This document shows positions 9,901 to 19,911 of a stretch of 64,000 nucleotides of DNA, piece by piece. The translations under genes were made by a program, and so were the position numbers. The stretch's first letter is position 1; every line of letters begins with the position of its first letter. The notes beneath the pieces are model-generated. The model was not told the DNA's origin. It ran no database searches and saw only the letters and a program-made list of their open reading frames with translations. The stretch is from Hybos culiciformis (taxonomy: Eukaryota > Arthropoda > Insecta > Diptera > Hybotidae), in NCBI GenBank assembly GCA_964007475.1, contig OZ023273.1, positions 131,310,732 through 131,374,731 on the forward strand, given 5' to 3'.

Positions 9901-11352
9901 TTCAAATAGAAGAGATTTATTAGCTTGTTATTTATTTTAAAAATAATAGGGTTCATATCTGAACAAAGTCTTTTTTTTTTTACCTTAAGACCTTTTTTGT
10001 ATAATGCGGTCTTGAATAAAAAATATGAAAATGAAAGAATAAAAATTAAATGAAATGAAATATACTTTACAGCACTTCCTAAATCTTTGAAAAAAAAATA
10101 TGTACCAGGTACCTACATATAAATTTTTTTTATTTATTTTTTTTATATAAAGCTGTTAAAAAATTAATGACAAAACCTTACAAAACCACAACAAGAAAAT
10201 TCAATGGATTATTGTTTCAAACGAGAAGCATTTATAAAATATTAAATTTAGAAATCAAAAAGGAAGGTCACGTCATCTCTATCTAAAACCCTAAATGTAT
10301 TTAAAAGCTTTACCACAATATAATCAAGAAATCAGAAACGAAAACATTAAAAAAAAAAAAACAAGAAAACAAAATGTTTCACTTTCGATTCTATAAAAAC
10401 AAAAATAAAAAGCAATACCAACATGATTTTTAATGACATTAACAGATGTGTCACACCGATTATCGATTCCAATAAAAAAAACGACATTTATTTCTTTTTT
10501 ATTTTAGCGGTCTGTTTTCAAAATATAGTTTATATTATATACAGTGTAAATTTATACATATATGAACATGAACATATGCATGAACCCAAAATATTAAGAA
10601 AACTTTGCCAACACGATTTAAGTTAATTTAACATTTTTGTTAATATTTTTGGAAGAAAATAAAAAATAAAGTGCCTCAGTTAACTCATCATTCTGTAGTT
10701 TATTCACTTGCGCATATGTTTTCATTGCTAAGATTGGTTACAGAAATGTAGATCATTCATCCTCTACCTAAGAAAGAAATCTTCTTTTTTTTTACTAAAT
10801 GTCCTTTGAAACTATTTTAGTTTTTATTGCGAAACCTTAGTCATAATCTAGAGCGTATTTAGATTCTTTTAGCTACAATCGACAGCAACTTATATACTTA
10901 CTTAATTTTAATTTTATCATATATAGTCCATATTTATCCCAAAGCTGGAATCATAATATATAATATATTTATATATTACCCTTATTTGCGTTCGAATCTA
11001 TTTACAGTGGAACATTCAAAAATATAAATCTTGTGAAGATATTTAACCAGTTGGGGGCTTTTTTCTTAAAGACATTGATCTAGAAAAGTTTCTCAAGTAC
11101 ATATTTTAATGTGGTACTAAAAGACAGACAAATGAATGGACAAAAAGCATAAGTCGGTTATTTTTGAGTTTTGATCGCAAATGGGATATAAAATAATTAC
11201 TTATATTTTTTAAATATATGTTCAATAAAATATGTTAAATAAAAATATTTTGTTCTATATTTTGATCTGGAAAACATGGTAATCCTAGCAGGACTCCTTT
11301 GAAATTATTTTATGGTTTCACGCTCACCAATTTAAAATTAATAAAAAAAAAA
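6954..11352. other. Long AT-rich stretch without recognised genes
   Basis: About 4.4 kb of A/T-rich DNA with many homopolymer runs. A 67-codon frame at 10423-10626 has no recognisable motif. No transposon ends or splice-bounded frames convinced me. Confidence 0.6.
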
Positions 11353-11584
11353 CACGAAGCAGTCATAGAACTGCCTACAGAAGTTTATACTTAAGATTTA
11401 AACTATGAAATAACAGTGGCTACAAATAATGGACTGCTTTTGGACTGATGGACTGATTTTTATTTTAATTTACATTTTTTACTGAGCAGCCCATCATTTG
11501 TAGCCACTGTTATTCATAGTTTTTTTCATAGTTTTTAAATCTTTAAGTATAAACTTCTGTAGGCAGTTCTATGACTGCTTCGTG
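11353..11584. repeat. Foldback of family Y, copy 1
   Basis: Inverted arms of about 80 bases starting CACGAAGCAGTCATAG, with AAGTTTATACTTAAG and AACAGTGGCTACAAAT inside, around a loop of roughly 60 bases, flanked by A-run and T-run. It is about 90% like 43166-43391, but its loop lies in the opposite orientation relative to the flanks. Confidence 0.88.
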
Positions 11585-11624
11585 TTTTTTTTTTTTATTA
11601 TATTTTAGAAAGCAAAAATTATAT

Positions 11625-11697
11625 GGCCGTATGGCTTAGTGGCTAGAACATCGGACTATAAGAGTGAAGGTGTCAGGTTCGATTCCCCAATGAATAC
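11625..11697 (+). tRNA. tRNA-like sequence (probably pseudo/SINE-like), unit 1
   Basis: A box TGGCTTAGTGG at 11632-11642 and a perfect B box GGTTCGATTCC at 11676-11686, at tRNA spacing, with a T-run 3 bases downstream that would stop RNA polymerase III. Acceptor, D and anticodon stems pair poorly, so it is not a normal tRNA gene and no anticodon is assigned. It most resembles a tRNA-derived promoter as in SINEs. Confidence 0.5.
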
Positions 11698-12889
11698 ATT
11701 TTTTTTTTAATTTTTTTGAACATAATAATTTTTAAAATTTTTTGAACATAATTTTTTTATTGGTAGAATATGTAATTTTTTTGCTTGTAATATTGGACAT
11801 ATATTTGAAATTAAAAAAGTGTACGATAATTATGAATTCCTACCCAAAATTTTTGGTCTGGTAATCTTTATTTCACCAGAGCTACCTATTTTGAAAATAT
11901 TTTTTTTTTTTTGCATATTTTGAGCCGGGAAAACCTATAATGATAAATTACTTGATCGATATCTATACTATCAATGCCAAAATATACCTATGTTGTTTGT
12001 AACGAGTTTAGTGCGTCCAATATTATAAGTTTGTTTTATAGGATATAATGTTTATAACTTTAGTGGTTACATGATCTCTGTAAAAAATAATCTAGAGTGT
12101 GTAAAAACATTTCCCAGATGTTTCGAAAATTATTTTATTTGATGGAAAATCAGCTCGAATAACTAATTTAAATTAAACATTATGAATTATAAATCGAAAT
12201 TTTGTTCATATAAATCGAATTTTAAGACATTTTACTAAATTTTTGTTCATATTAATCAATTGTTAAATAATTTTATTAAATTTTGGCATTTAAATCTATT
12301 TTATTGTATTTTGTTTATATAAGTCTTATCTGTAAAAGTTCATCATCGACTGGAAATAATATTATTTGTCTAGCTAAATCTATAATTAATTTGAGACGTT
12401 AAATAATATGAAGTTAACAATATTTTATATTTTTATATTTAATCATTCGTAACTGCGTGAAATTCCGAAGTTTTCACAATCTGCATGTCAAAATAAAAAA
12501 TAGACGAAAATATCAAATTGAAATTAGAATCGAATTTGGCAAATAATATTTAAGCTATAAATTAAAAAATATAGGATCAAAAAATAAATGTATATTTCTA
12601 TTGCTAACTATTACTTTTTAATTATTTCATAGTCCCTTATTTTATTATACATATATAAATAAATCGACAATAAATTCCGTTGTCACATGAGAATTTTTTT
12701 TTGGGGACCCACAAAGAAAAGGATTATTTAATTTCTTTTTTTTAATGAAAAACTATAAATCATATTTTTATTTTAATTCAAGAATTGTTAAGTGGTGCAA
12801 AAATTTAATTTTTATCATATATCATATGAATATTTAACGTTTTCCAAAAATACTAAAAGGATTTGTTTCTTTATTAAAAAAAAAAAAAT

Positions 12890-12963
12890 CCTCATTGGGA
12901 ATCGAACCAGGCACCTTCAGACTTACAGTGTGATGTTCTACTATAATACTAAGCCATATTGCC
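12890..12963 (-). tRNA. tRNA-like sequence, minus strand, unit 1
   Basis: On the minus strand: TATGGCTTAGT as A box and GGTTCGATTCC (12898-12908) as B box, then a run of T. It is related to the plus-strand copies, sharing TTTAGAAAGC upstream and TGAAGGTG before the B box, so each unit is bounded by inverted tRNA-like sequences. A few extra bases in the D region distort the fold. Confidence 0.5.
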
Positions 12964-13242
12964 TATATAAGTTTAGCTTTCTAAACAAATACAAAAAATA
13001 TTTTTGATTTATTTTCCTAAATAATATTAAATCTCATTATATGGCAAAAACTTAGATTTTTTGTTTGGATTAATTTTTTGATTGGTTAGTTAATTTTTCA
13101 AACTCGTTTTTTGAGTATTCTAATTCTTTTCTTATTTTTTTTTTTGAGTATTATTTTTTATTCCCCTACAATAAAATAAAAACAAAAAAATGAATGGTTT
13201 ATTAGAATTTTTTTATTATATTTTAGAAAGCAAAAATTATAT

Positions 13243-13316
13243 GGCCGTATGGCTTAGTGGCTAGAACATCGGACTATAAGAGTGAAGGTGTCAGGTTCGA
13301 TTCCCCCAATGAATAC
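13243..13316 (+). tRNA. tRNA-like sequence, unit 2
   Basis: The same as 11625-11697 with one extra C after the B box. It is the copy made by the tandem duplication and has the same downstream T-run. Confidence 0.5.
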
Positions 13317-14507
13317 ATTTTTTTTTAAATTTTTTTGAACATAATAATTTTTAAAATTTTTTGAACATAATTTTTTTATTGGTAGAATATGTAATTTTTT
13401 TGCTTGTAATATTGGACATATATTTGAAATTAAAAAAGTGTACGATAATTATGAATTCCTACCCAAAATTTTTGGTCTGGTAATCTTTATTTCACCAGAG
13501 CTACCTATTTTGAAAATATTTTTTTTTTTTGCATATTTTGAGCCGGGAAAACCTATAATGATAAATTACTTGATCGATATCTATACTATCAATGCCAAAA
13601 TATACCTATGTTGTTTGTAACGAGTTTAGTGCGTCCAATATTATAAATTTGTTTTATAGGATATAATGTTTATAACTTTAGTGGTTACATGATCTCTGTA
13701 AAAAATAATCTAGAGTGTGTAAAAACATTTCCCAGATGTTTCGAAAATTATTTTATTTGATAGAAAATCAGCTCGAATAACTAATTTAAATTAAACATTA
13801 TGAATTATAAATCGAAATTTTGTTCATATAAATCGAATTTTAAGACATTTTACTAAATTTTTGTTCATATTAATCAATTGTTAAATAATTTTATTAAATT
13901 TTGGCATTTAAATCTATTTTATTGTATTTTGTTTATATAAGTCTTATCTGTAAAAGTTCATCATCGACTGGAAATAATATTATTTGTCTAGCTAAATCTA
14001 TAATTAATTTGAGACGTTAAATAATATGAAGTTAACAATATTTTATATTTTTATATTTAATCATTCGTAACTGCGTGAAATTCCGAAGTTTTCACAATCT
14101 GCATGTCAAAATAAAAAATAGACGAAAATATCAAATTGAAATTAGAATCGAATTTGGCAAATAATATTTAAGCTATAAATTAAAAAATATAGGATCAAAA
14201 AATAAATGTATATTTCTATTGCTAACTATTACTTTTTAATTATTTCATAGTCCCTTATTTTATTATACATATATAAATAAATCGACAATAAATTCCGTTG
14301 TCACATGAGAATTTTTTTTTGGGGACCCACAAAGAAAAGGATTATTTAATTTCTTTTTTTTAATGAAAAACTATAAATCATATTTTTATTTTAATTCAAG
14401 AATTGTTAAGTGGTGCAAAAATTTAATTTTTATCATATATCATATGAATATTTAACGTTTTCCAAAAATACTAAAAGGATTTGTTTCTTTATTAAAAAGA
14501 AAAAAAT

Positions 14508-14581
14508 CCTCATTGGGAATCGAACCAGGCACCTTCAGACTTACAGTGTGATGTTCTACTATAATACTAAGCCATATTGCC
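14508..14581 (-). tRNA. tRNA-like sequence, minus strand, unit 2
   Basis: Duplicate of 12890-12963 with intact A-box-like TATGGCTTAGT and B box GGTTCGATTCC on the minus strand. Confidence 0.5.
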
Positions 14582-14843
14582 TATATGAGTTTAGCTTTCT
14601 AAACAAATACAAAAAATATTTTTGATTTATTTTCCTAAATAATATTAAATCTCATTATATGGCAAAATACTTAGATTTTTTGTTTGGATTAATTTTTTCA
14701 AATTCGTTTTTTGAGTATTCTAATTCTTTTCTTATTTTTTTTTTTTGAGTATTATTTTTTATTCCCCTACAATAAAATAAAAACAAAAAAATGAATGGTT
14801 TATTAGAATTTTTTTATTATATTTTAGAAAGCAAAAATTATAT

Positions 14844-14916
14844 GGCCGTATGGCTTAGTGGATAGAACACCATACTAATAAGTCTGAAGGTGCCAGGTTC
14901 GAACCCAATTATGGTT
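14844..14916 (+). tRNA. tRNA-like sequence, divergent third copy
   Basis: A box TGGCTTAGTGG and B box GGTTCGAACCC. It differs from the other plus-strand copies after the A box. Here the acceptor ends pair better (CCGTA with TATGG, one wobble pair) and the anticodon arm CATAC/GTCTG nearly closes over a six-base loop. A T-run follows. It is the most tRNA-like of the five, but still irregular. Confidence 0.5.
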
Positions 14917-14966
14917 TGTTTTTTTTTTTAATATTTGAAAAATGATGACGGTCGATTCTCAGAAAA

Positions 14967-15332
14967 ATGATGACGATTCTCAGAAAAATTCTATATGAAA
15001 ATAAATTTTTACCCTCTACCAAATTTCTTCCAACGTCGCTAAAGAAGTATAAACTTCAAAAACTAAACACCAAGAAAAGGAAAGAAAAAATTACGGAAGA
15101 AGACTATAAAAAAAATTATAATGCGCAGGAATTAAATTTTGATTTAAAAACTTTATTAGGATAGGAAGAGGAAGTAAGATGACAACGCAGATGTGCTCAA
15201 AAACTTCAAAGCTGCCGCGATAGCGTCGTAAAAGACTTGAAAAGATTTTCTGACAATTTTATTCAACCAAATCACTTCGATTCAGATAATAAAATAACTC
15301 ATCTGATTCTGGAAAAAAAAAATTTCCTTCAA
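14967..15332 (+). pseudogene. Possible decayed coding sequence, unknown
   Basis: One frame stays protein-like for about 120 codons. The first 65 run to a TAG at 15162-15164, with charged blocks such as KKRKEKITEEDYKKNY. After it, interrupted by one more stop, come segments such as QKLQSCRDSVVKDLKRF and SDNFIQPNHFDSDN, with less AT-biased codons than the surroundings. No family is recognised. It could be the relic of an element gene or a chance frame. Confidence 0.25.
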
Positions 15333-15951
15333 AACACCTGGACGTAAATCAACCAGTATATTACTAATTTTGCATAAATACCTATTAAAGAAAATTATTT
15401 ATCAATTTCTTTTAACTTAAAATGAATATATACTATGTAAAAATTTTACAATTAAAGTATCTTCAAATAATGAGAAATCTTTAACAGATTTAAGTTTCAA
15501 CTTATTAATACATAACATAAGCATTCTATTAATTGGTTCATGTTGCTATACTTAGTTCTGTTGCGTTTTATTATAAAGAGATTTGTTTTGCGAATAATAG
15601 GACTGATCAAAAAATCAAAATCTCTATGGAGAATTTTATTTTATTGTAATATAAATAAAATAATATCAGATACTTCTTGTTTTTTAGATAATGATAACAT
15701 ATTAATGAATTTTAACCTGTCTTCATAATATGGTAAGACTAAAGGCGTATTCTCGTACTTGTGTTCTAAAATTAATAACAAGCAATATTATTCTCATCAT
15801 AGAATCATAGACAATCGTCAGAATAAATTTCTTGTCTTTATTTCCGAGTGTTTCGAATTTTTTGTGAACATAAAATACCTAAGTATCTTTTCGAATTTCA
15901 GCTTCAACGTTGCAGTATTAATAAGAATACAGAATATATCGAAATAAGAAC
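15309..15951 (+). repeat. Repeat Z, arm 1 (carries empty hAT site)
   Basis: Matches the reverse complement of 18567-19911 at an estimated 80-85%: shared blocks include CAACCAGTATATTAC, CTTCATAATATGGTAAGAC and TCAACGTTGCAGTATTAATA. It contains CATAATAT once (the reverse of ATATTATG) where the other arm has a hAT insertion. It has about 300 extra bases around 15385-15690 compared with arm 2. Confidence 0.85.
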
Positions 15952-16925
15952 GATATCCATATTTTGTAAAACTTTCATCTTATAAAACAATACAGATCTT
16001 GAAAAAACAATTGACATTCTTCAAATTGAAAATAGCATAGGTTAGCAATTTATTAAAAGATGTGGTGTCGAAAATTACTTTCACAAAACTGTCACATTTT
16101 GCAATAAATTAATAATGATATTATTTAAGAAAAATAAATATAATTAATTAAATGTCAGGAATGTAAAAAATTATTTTTCGCTAAACAAGTCAAAGTCAAT
16201 AGTCTGCATCATTTGTTAACACTATGTATGTTGTTTTGTTTGTACTACATACATCATTTTTAAAAATTGAATATTTTTTAAAGTAAAACAAAAAAAGGCT
16301 GCTAAATTATTGGGTGCAAGAAAAATTATTATAATGTAGACACTTAGATTTTTTGTTTTTTGTAAATTTTATCCTATAAATTTATTCTGTTCAATTTTTT
16401 TGTAATTAAATAATATTATAACTTTTTTTATTCTTAATGGAAATATAAGAATGCAGTCAAATAGATAATATCATTGTGGTATAAGGGCGATTATTCGAAG
16501 TATAATAAAAAAGTAAGCCTGCTGCAAGATAAAGCGAATTAAGATGAGATAAGAAAATTAAAAATATGTGTCTATGTCCTGCACATATTCATGTTTAATG
16601 AAGATGAGATAAGACTATTGGTAAGAATTTCCATTTAAAATATTTTAATATAGGAATGGAGTTCTTTTAATCTTATTTTCATATTAATTTGTTTCACATT
16701 CTGTTGCCCATTGAATTAAATTATTGCTGTCTGACAAAAAAAAACTTTTATAATTATATTTTTTTTTTCAAACAAATTAGAAATTTTAAACTTATTTTCT
16801 CATCAACCAACTATGATATTGAAAATGTTCAAAAATAGAAAAAAATGTGTAGAATGTTATCAACACACTGAGAGAAGAGATCTATTACCGTAATAGTAAA
16901 ATGCAACAATAGAAATTTGATGGTT
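15952..16925. other. AT-rich spacer between Z arms, no gene seen
   Basis: Only A/T-rich sequence; a 14-base word AAGATGAGATAAGA recurs around 16541 and 16599. No transposon ends or coding frame are recognised. Confidence 0.55.
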
Positions 16926-17076
16926 GCCGAAATCAACTTATGGTTGTGGCAACCTCACGTTAGCGTTTACTGTAATAATATATATTTTTACCAAAATCAA
17001 TTTATTGGTTGTGGCAAACTCATGCTAACTATTACCGCAATCATATATATTTTTGCCACAATCAACTTACTGTTGC
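16926..17076. repeat. 64-65-bp tandem repeat
   Basis: Starts align at 16926, 16990 and 17055 (GCCGAAATCAACTTA, ACCAAAATCAATTTA, GCCACAATCAACTTA), about 2.4 units with moderate divergence, running directly into a T-rich tract. Confidence 0.75.
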
Positions 17077-17200
17077 TTTTTTTTTTTTTGTTTTTTTTTT
17101 TGTTTTTTTTTTTGTTTTTTTTTTGTTTTTTTTTTGTTTTTTTTTTTTGTTTTGATTTTGTTTTTTTTTCGTTTTTTTTTTTATATATTGTTTTTTTTTT
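17077..17200. repeat. T-rich (T9-12 G) minisatellite
   Basis: Runs of 8-12 T separated by single G bases with a period near 10-12. It produces poly-phenylalanine shadow frames, which are not genes. Confidence 0.9.
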
Positions 17201-18566
17201 ATTTGTTTATGGGCACCCATCTCAGTTCTATCACTACGAGATGTTGCTTAACCTTTTGTGTTCAATGTGATGTAGAGTCTTCCACTGAGCTATGTCAGTA
17301 ATATACAACAATGTACTAAATAGAAAATATAAATTCGGTATCTATTAAAACTACACACACTTACCAAAAAATGTTTGTATTAGCACACACAGTGTGAACA
17401 CAATGTATGTGTTGACACACACAGTGTGTGCACACATCAAATACTTTATTTGAAACCGATCATACTTTTCCTGCAACTAACAGTAGTTTGTTCCAAGAAT
17501 CTTAAAATAATACTCTTTTAAGGAAAAAGAAATTTTATTAAGAGAAAATAATTTCTTTTACCGCAATGTTATGGAATTAAATTCTTTTGACCAAAAAAAT
17601 AGATAGTTTTTGTAAAAAAAATTTTGTTCCAGTAAATTAAAGTCATCATTTTAATTCTATTTCAGTCAAAGAATCTACAAAAAAAACAAAAAAATTAAGG
17701 AAATTATTTACCAAAACATAAATTCTGTTGCAGGAATAAACATAATTTTAAGGCAAGGGAAACTCTTTTTTGGCAAAATATTTTTCATTCTCTGAAAAAA
17801 AACAATGTTGTTGAAACAGAATTATTGTTTCTGCAAAAAAAATATATTGGTCGAAAATGAATTCAAAAAAAAATTTCTGTTATGATATATAGTCTCGAGA
17901 ATGAACAACGGGTTTGAGAGGCAATCAAACGTAAAAAAAAAACAATGTTTTTCATACGAATTTAATTGAAAATTAGAACAAAAAAAATAAACTTATTATT
18001 TTTATAATGAAGAAAATTTTCAATTTTTTGTAATAAAATCATCATTAAAATAAAAGTACATAATTAGTTTTCTCGGAAAATTCAAATAAAAAACTTAATT
18101 TTAATTTATACAAAGCGGTATTGTTTTTTATTTTCAATTTAATTCATTAAATGTGTCTGCTTTATTTGTTTATTTTTATTTTATATTGTTGTCATTCAAA
18201 ATATCATTTCACAATATGAGAATTAAAATTATAAAATTCTTTAATTAAATAATTGATTGATATAATCAGACAGTGCTAATTAAAAGAAAAATGTGTGTAA
18301 TTAATGTTGCCAAAAAAAAATGTTTTTTATTTTTCATTCGAAATTATTAAAGATTCATATTGTGATGATGATATCGATTTATGGAAACGACTGACGGTTT
18401 TTCAGAAAAATGAAAATAAAAAATAATTTTATTCATATTTCGCGAATAATTATTATTTAATTTAAGGAAGTTATTCAGAATTGAATAGACTTGGCACCTG
18501 TCCAGTTTTCAGTTTTTTGAGTAAAAGTCCAGTTTATATATACCCTTAACTCAATTGTTGTATATT
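17201..18566. other. AT-rich stretch; short CACACA dyads
   Basis: 17383-17437 holds CACACACAGTGTG-type inverted repeats, at 17384 and 17415. Otherwise only A/T-rich sequence with no recognised gene. Confidence 0.55.
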
Positions 18567-18802
18567 GTTCTTATTTCGATATATTCTGTATTATTATTAA
18601 TACTGCAACGTTGAAGCTAAAATTCCAAAAGATATTTAGGTATTTTATGTTCACAATAAATTCGAAATTTTAAATTTTGAGAACATTCGCAAATAAGGAC
18701 AAGAACGGACATTGGACAATTTTATGATAAGAAAATAATATTGCTTTTTATTAATTTTAGAACACAAATAACAGAATTCGCCTTTAGTCTTACCATATTA
18801 TG

Positions 18803-19795
18803 TAGGGTTGCCAAATGGTCTCTTTAAAAGAGAACATGGTCTCTTTTTTAGCTTCACTCTTTTTTTCTCTTTTTTGTTTTTCAAATGGTCTCTTTAAGTC
18901 TCTTTTTTAGACTAAAATTGTTTTCAAGATATTTTAATTGTTTTCGACAAATTTTCAGATTTGAAGTTTTTTTATTAGAAACTAATGACAAAATTTGAAA
19001 AAGGTACCATCTAGCTTAAAATCGCTTCAATTCTTCAATCAATGTTCTAGTCCTGTATTTATAAAAATGGCTCAATTTTTTTGCGATTCCTGGGCAAAAC
19101 GCAAACATTGAGCGAGTATTTTCTATGATAGAAGCTTAGTGGACCAAAGGGAGAAATAGACTTACTCCTGAAACTGTAAGAGGAATAATGGCAGTAGTAT
19201 ATAACTTTGAAGAATATCTCGTGTAAAGATTTTTACTGCCTAATCAAAAATGACAAAAAATTCTTAAATACAATTTCTAGCTCAGGCAAATATGATTTCG
19301 TTCAATAATTTTTGTTTAGTAAATTGATTTTTTTAATATATCTATAGGATTTATAAATTAATATATAATTTATATGTAATTTCGCAATAAATAATTAAAG
19401 TTCAAAATTTTTGAAATTTAGCTTTGTACAAGTAAACAAGGTTAAATGAATTGGTTATGAGTTATGTAACGGTTCTAACTCAGAGAAATTTCATTGAAAT
19501 AATTTTTGTTTAATAAATTTAATTTTGTTAAATGTATGTACTAATAATATGATGTATAATTTCTATGAAATTTTGCAATAATTAATTAAAGTTTGAAACT
19601 TTTTGAATTAAGCTTTGTACAGGTGAAGATGAATTACTTCTTTTTTATGTGCATCACTGAAGTATTTTATATTAATGTATAAAAAAAAAAGAATAAATAC
19701 TAAATTATATTTCTTGGTCTCTTTTTGATCTCTTTTCTTTTCAGATTTTTATTAAAAATGTACTCTTTTTTGACTTAACTCATTTGGCAACCCTA
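18803..19795 (+). mobile_element. Internally deleted hAT element in repeat Z
   Basis: A 993-bp element with identical 15-base ends TAGGGTTGCCAAATG in inverted orientation and a perfect 8-bp target duplication ATATTATG (18795-18802 and 19796-19803). Z arm 1 keeps the empty site. Many TCTCTTTT words cluster at both ends, probably subterminal binding motifs. Only a C-terminal transposase trace remains inside, so it is non-autonomous. Confidence 0.95.
19083..19226 (+). pseudogene. hAT transposase C-terminal remnant
   Basis: In frame: AIPGQNANIERVFSMIEA, one stop (TAG), then WTKGRNRLTPETVRGIMAVV and a short end up to a TAA at 19224-19226. The IERVFS motif keeps the catalytic glutamate and RNRLTPE is the usual follow-on block of hAT proteins. 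The in-frame stop and the absence of any upstream domain mark it as dead. It belongs to a different hAT lineage from both 528-2525 and 6497-6619. Confidence 0.88.
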
Positions 19796-19911
19796 ATATT
19801 ATGAAGACTAAAACTAAATAAGTAATTTTCTTTAATCGGTATTCGCAAAAGTAGTAATATACTGGTTGATTAACATCCAGGTATTTTGAAGGAAATTTGT
19901 CCAGTTTTTGG

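Larger units (their letters stand above)
11601..13218 (+). repeat. 1.6-kb tandem unit 1 of Y copy 1
   Basis: Begins TATTTTAGAAAGCAAAAATT. It is repeated almost base for base as unit 2 (13219-14819); I saw only a handful of single-base differences and one 17-bp indel near 13080. It carries a plus-strand tRNA-like sequence at its start and a minus-strand one near its end. An identical start follows at 14820, so there are two full units and a partial third. Confidence 0.93.
13219..14819 (+). repeat. 1.6-kb tandem unit 2 of Y copy 1
   Basis: Near-identical to unit 1, about 17 bp shorter because of a deletion around 14690. The high identity implies a very recent duplication, or a possible assembly duplicate. 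Confidence 0.93.
11353..15062 (+). mobile_element. Composite repeat family Y, copy 1
   Basis: Starts with a foldback (11353-11584), continues into tandem 1.6-kb units with tRNA-like sequences, and ends at TAAAGAAGTATAAACTTCAA (15040-15059). A second copy at 43166-44542 has the same order: the same foldback, the same TGGTAATCTTTATTTCACC-type segment (11860-11880 and 13480-13500 here, GGTAATCTTTATTTCACC at 43459 there), and the same TTTTTACCCYCTAC...AAAGAAGTATAAACTTCAA ending. Only the middle differs. No transposase was found and the class is unknown. Confidence 0.6.
18567..19911 (-). repeat. Repeat Z, arm 2 (interrupted by a hAT)
   Basis: Reverse-complement relative of 15309-15951. The two arms are separated by about 2.6 kb and form a large inverted repeat. 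The shared flanks on both sides of 18803-19795 show where the hAT landed. Confidence 0.85.

Noticed and set aside
16917..17301. Phe-rich frames
   Set aside because: Translation of the T-run/G minisatellite.
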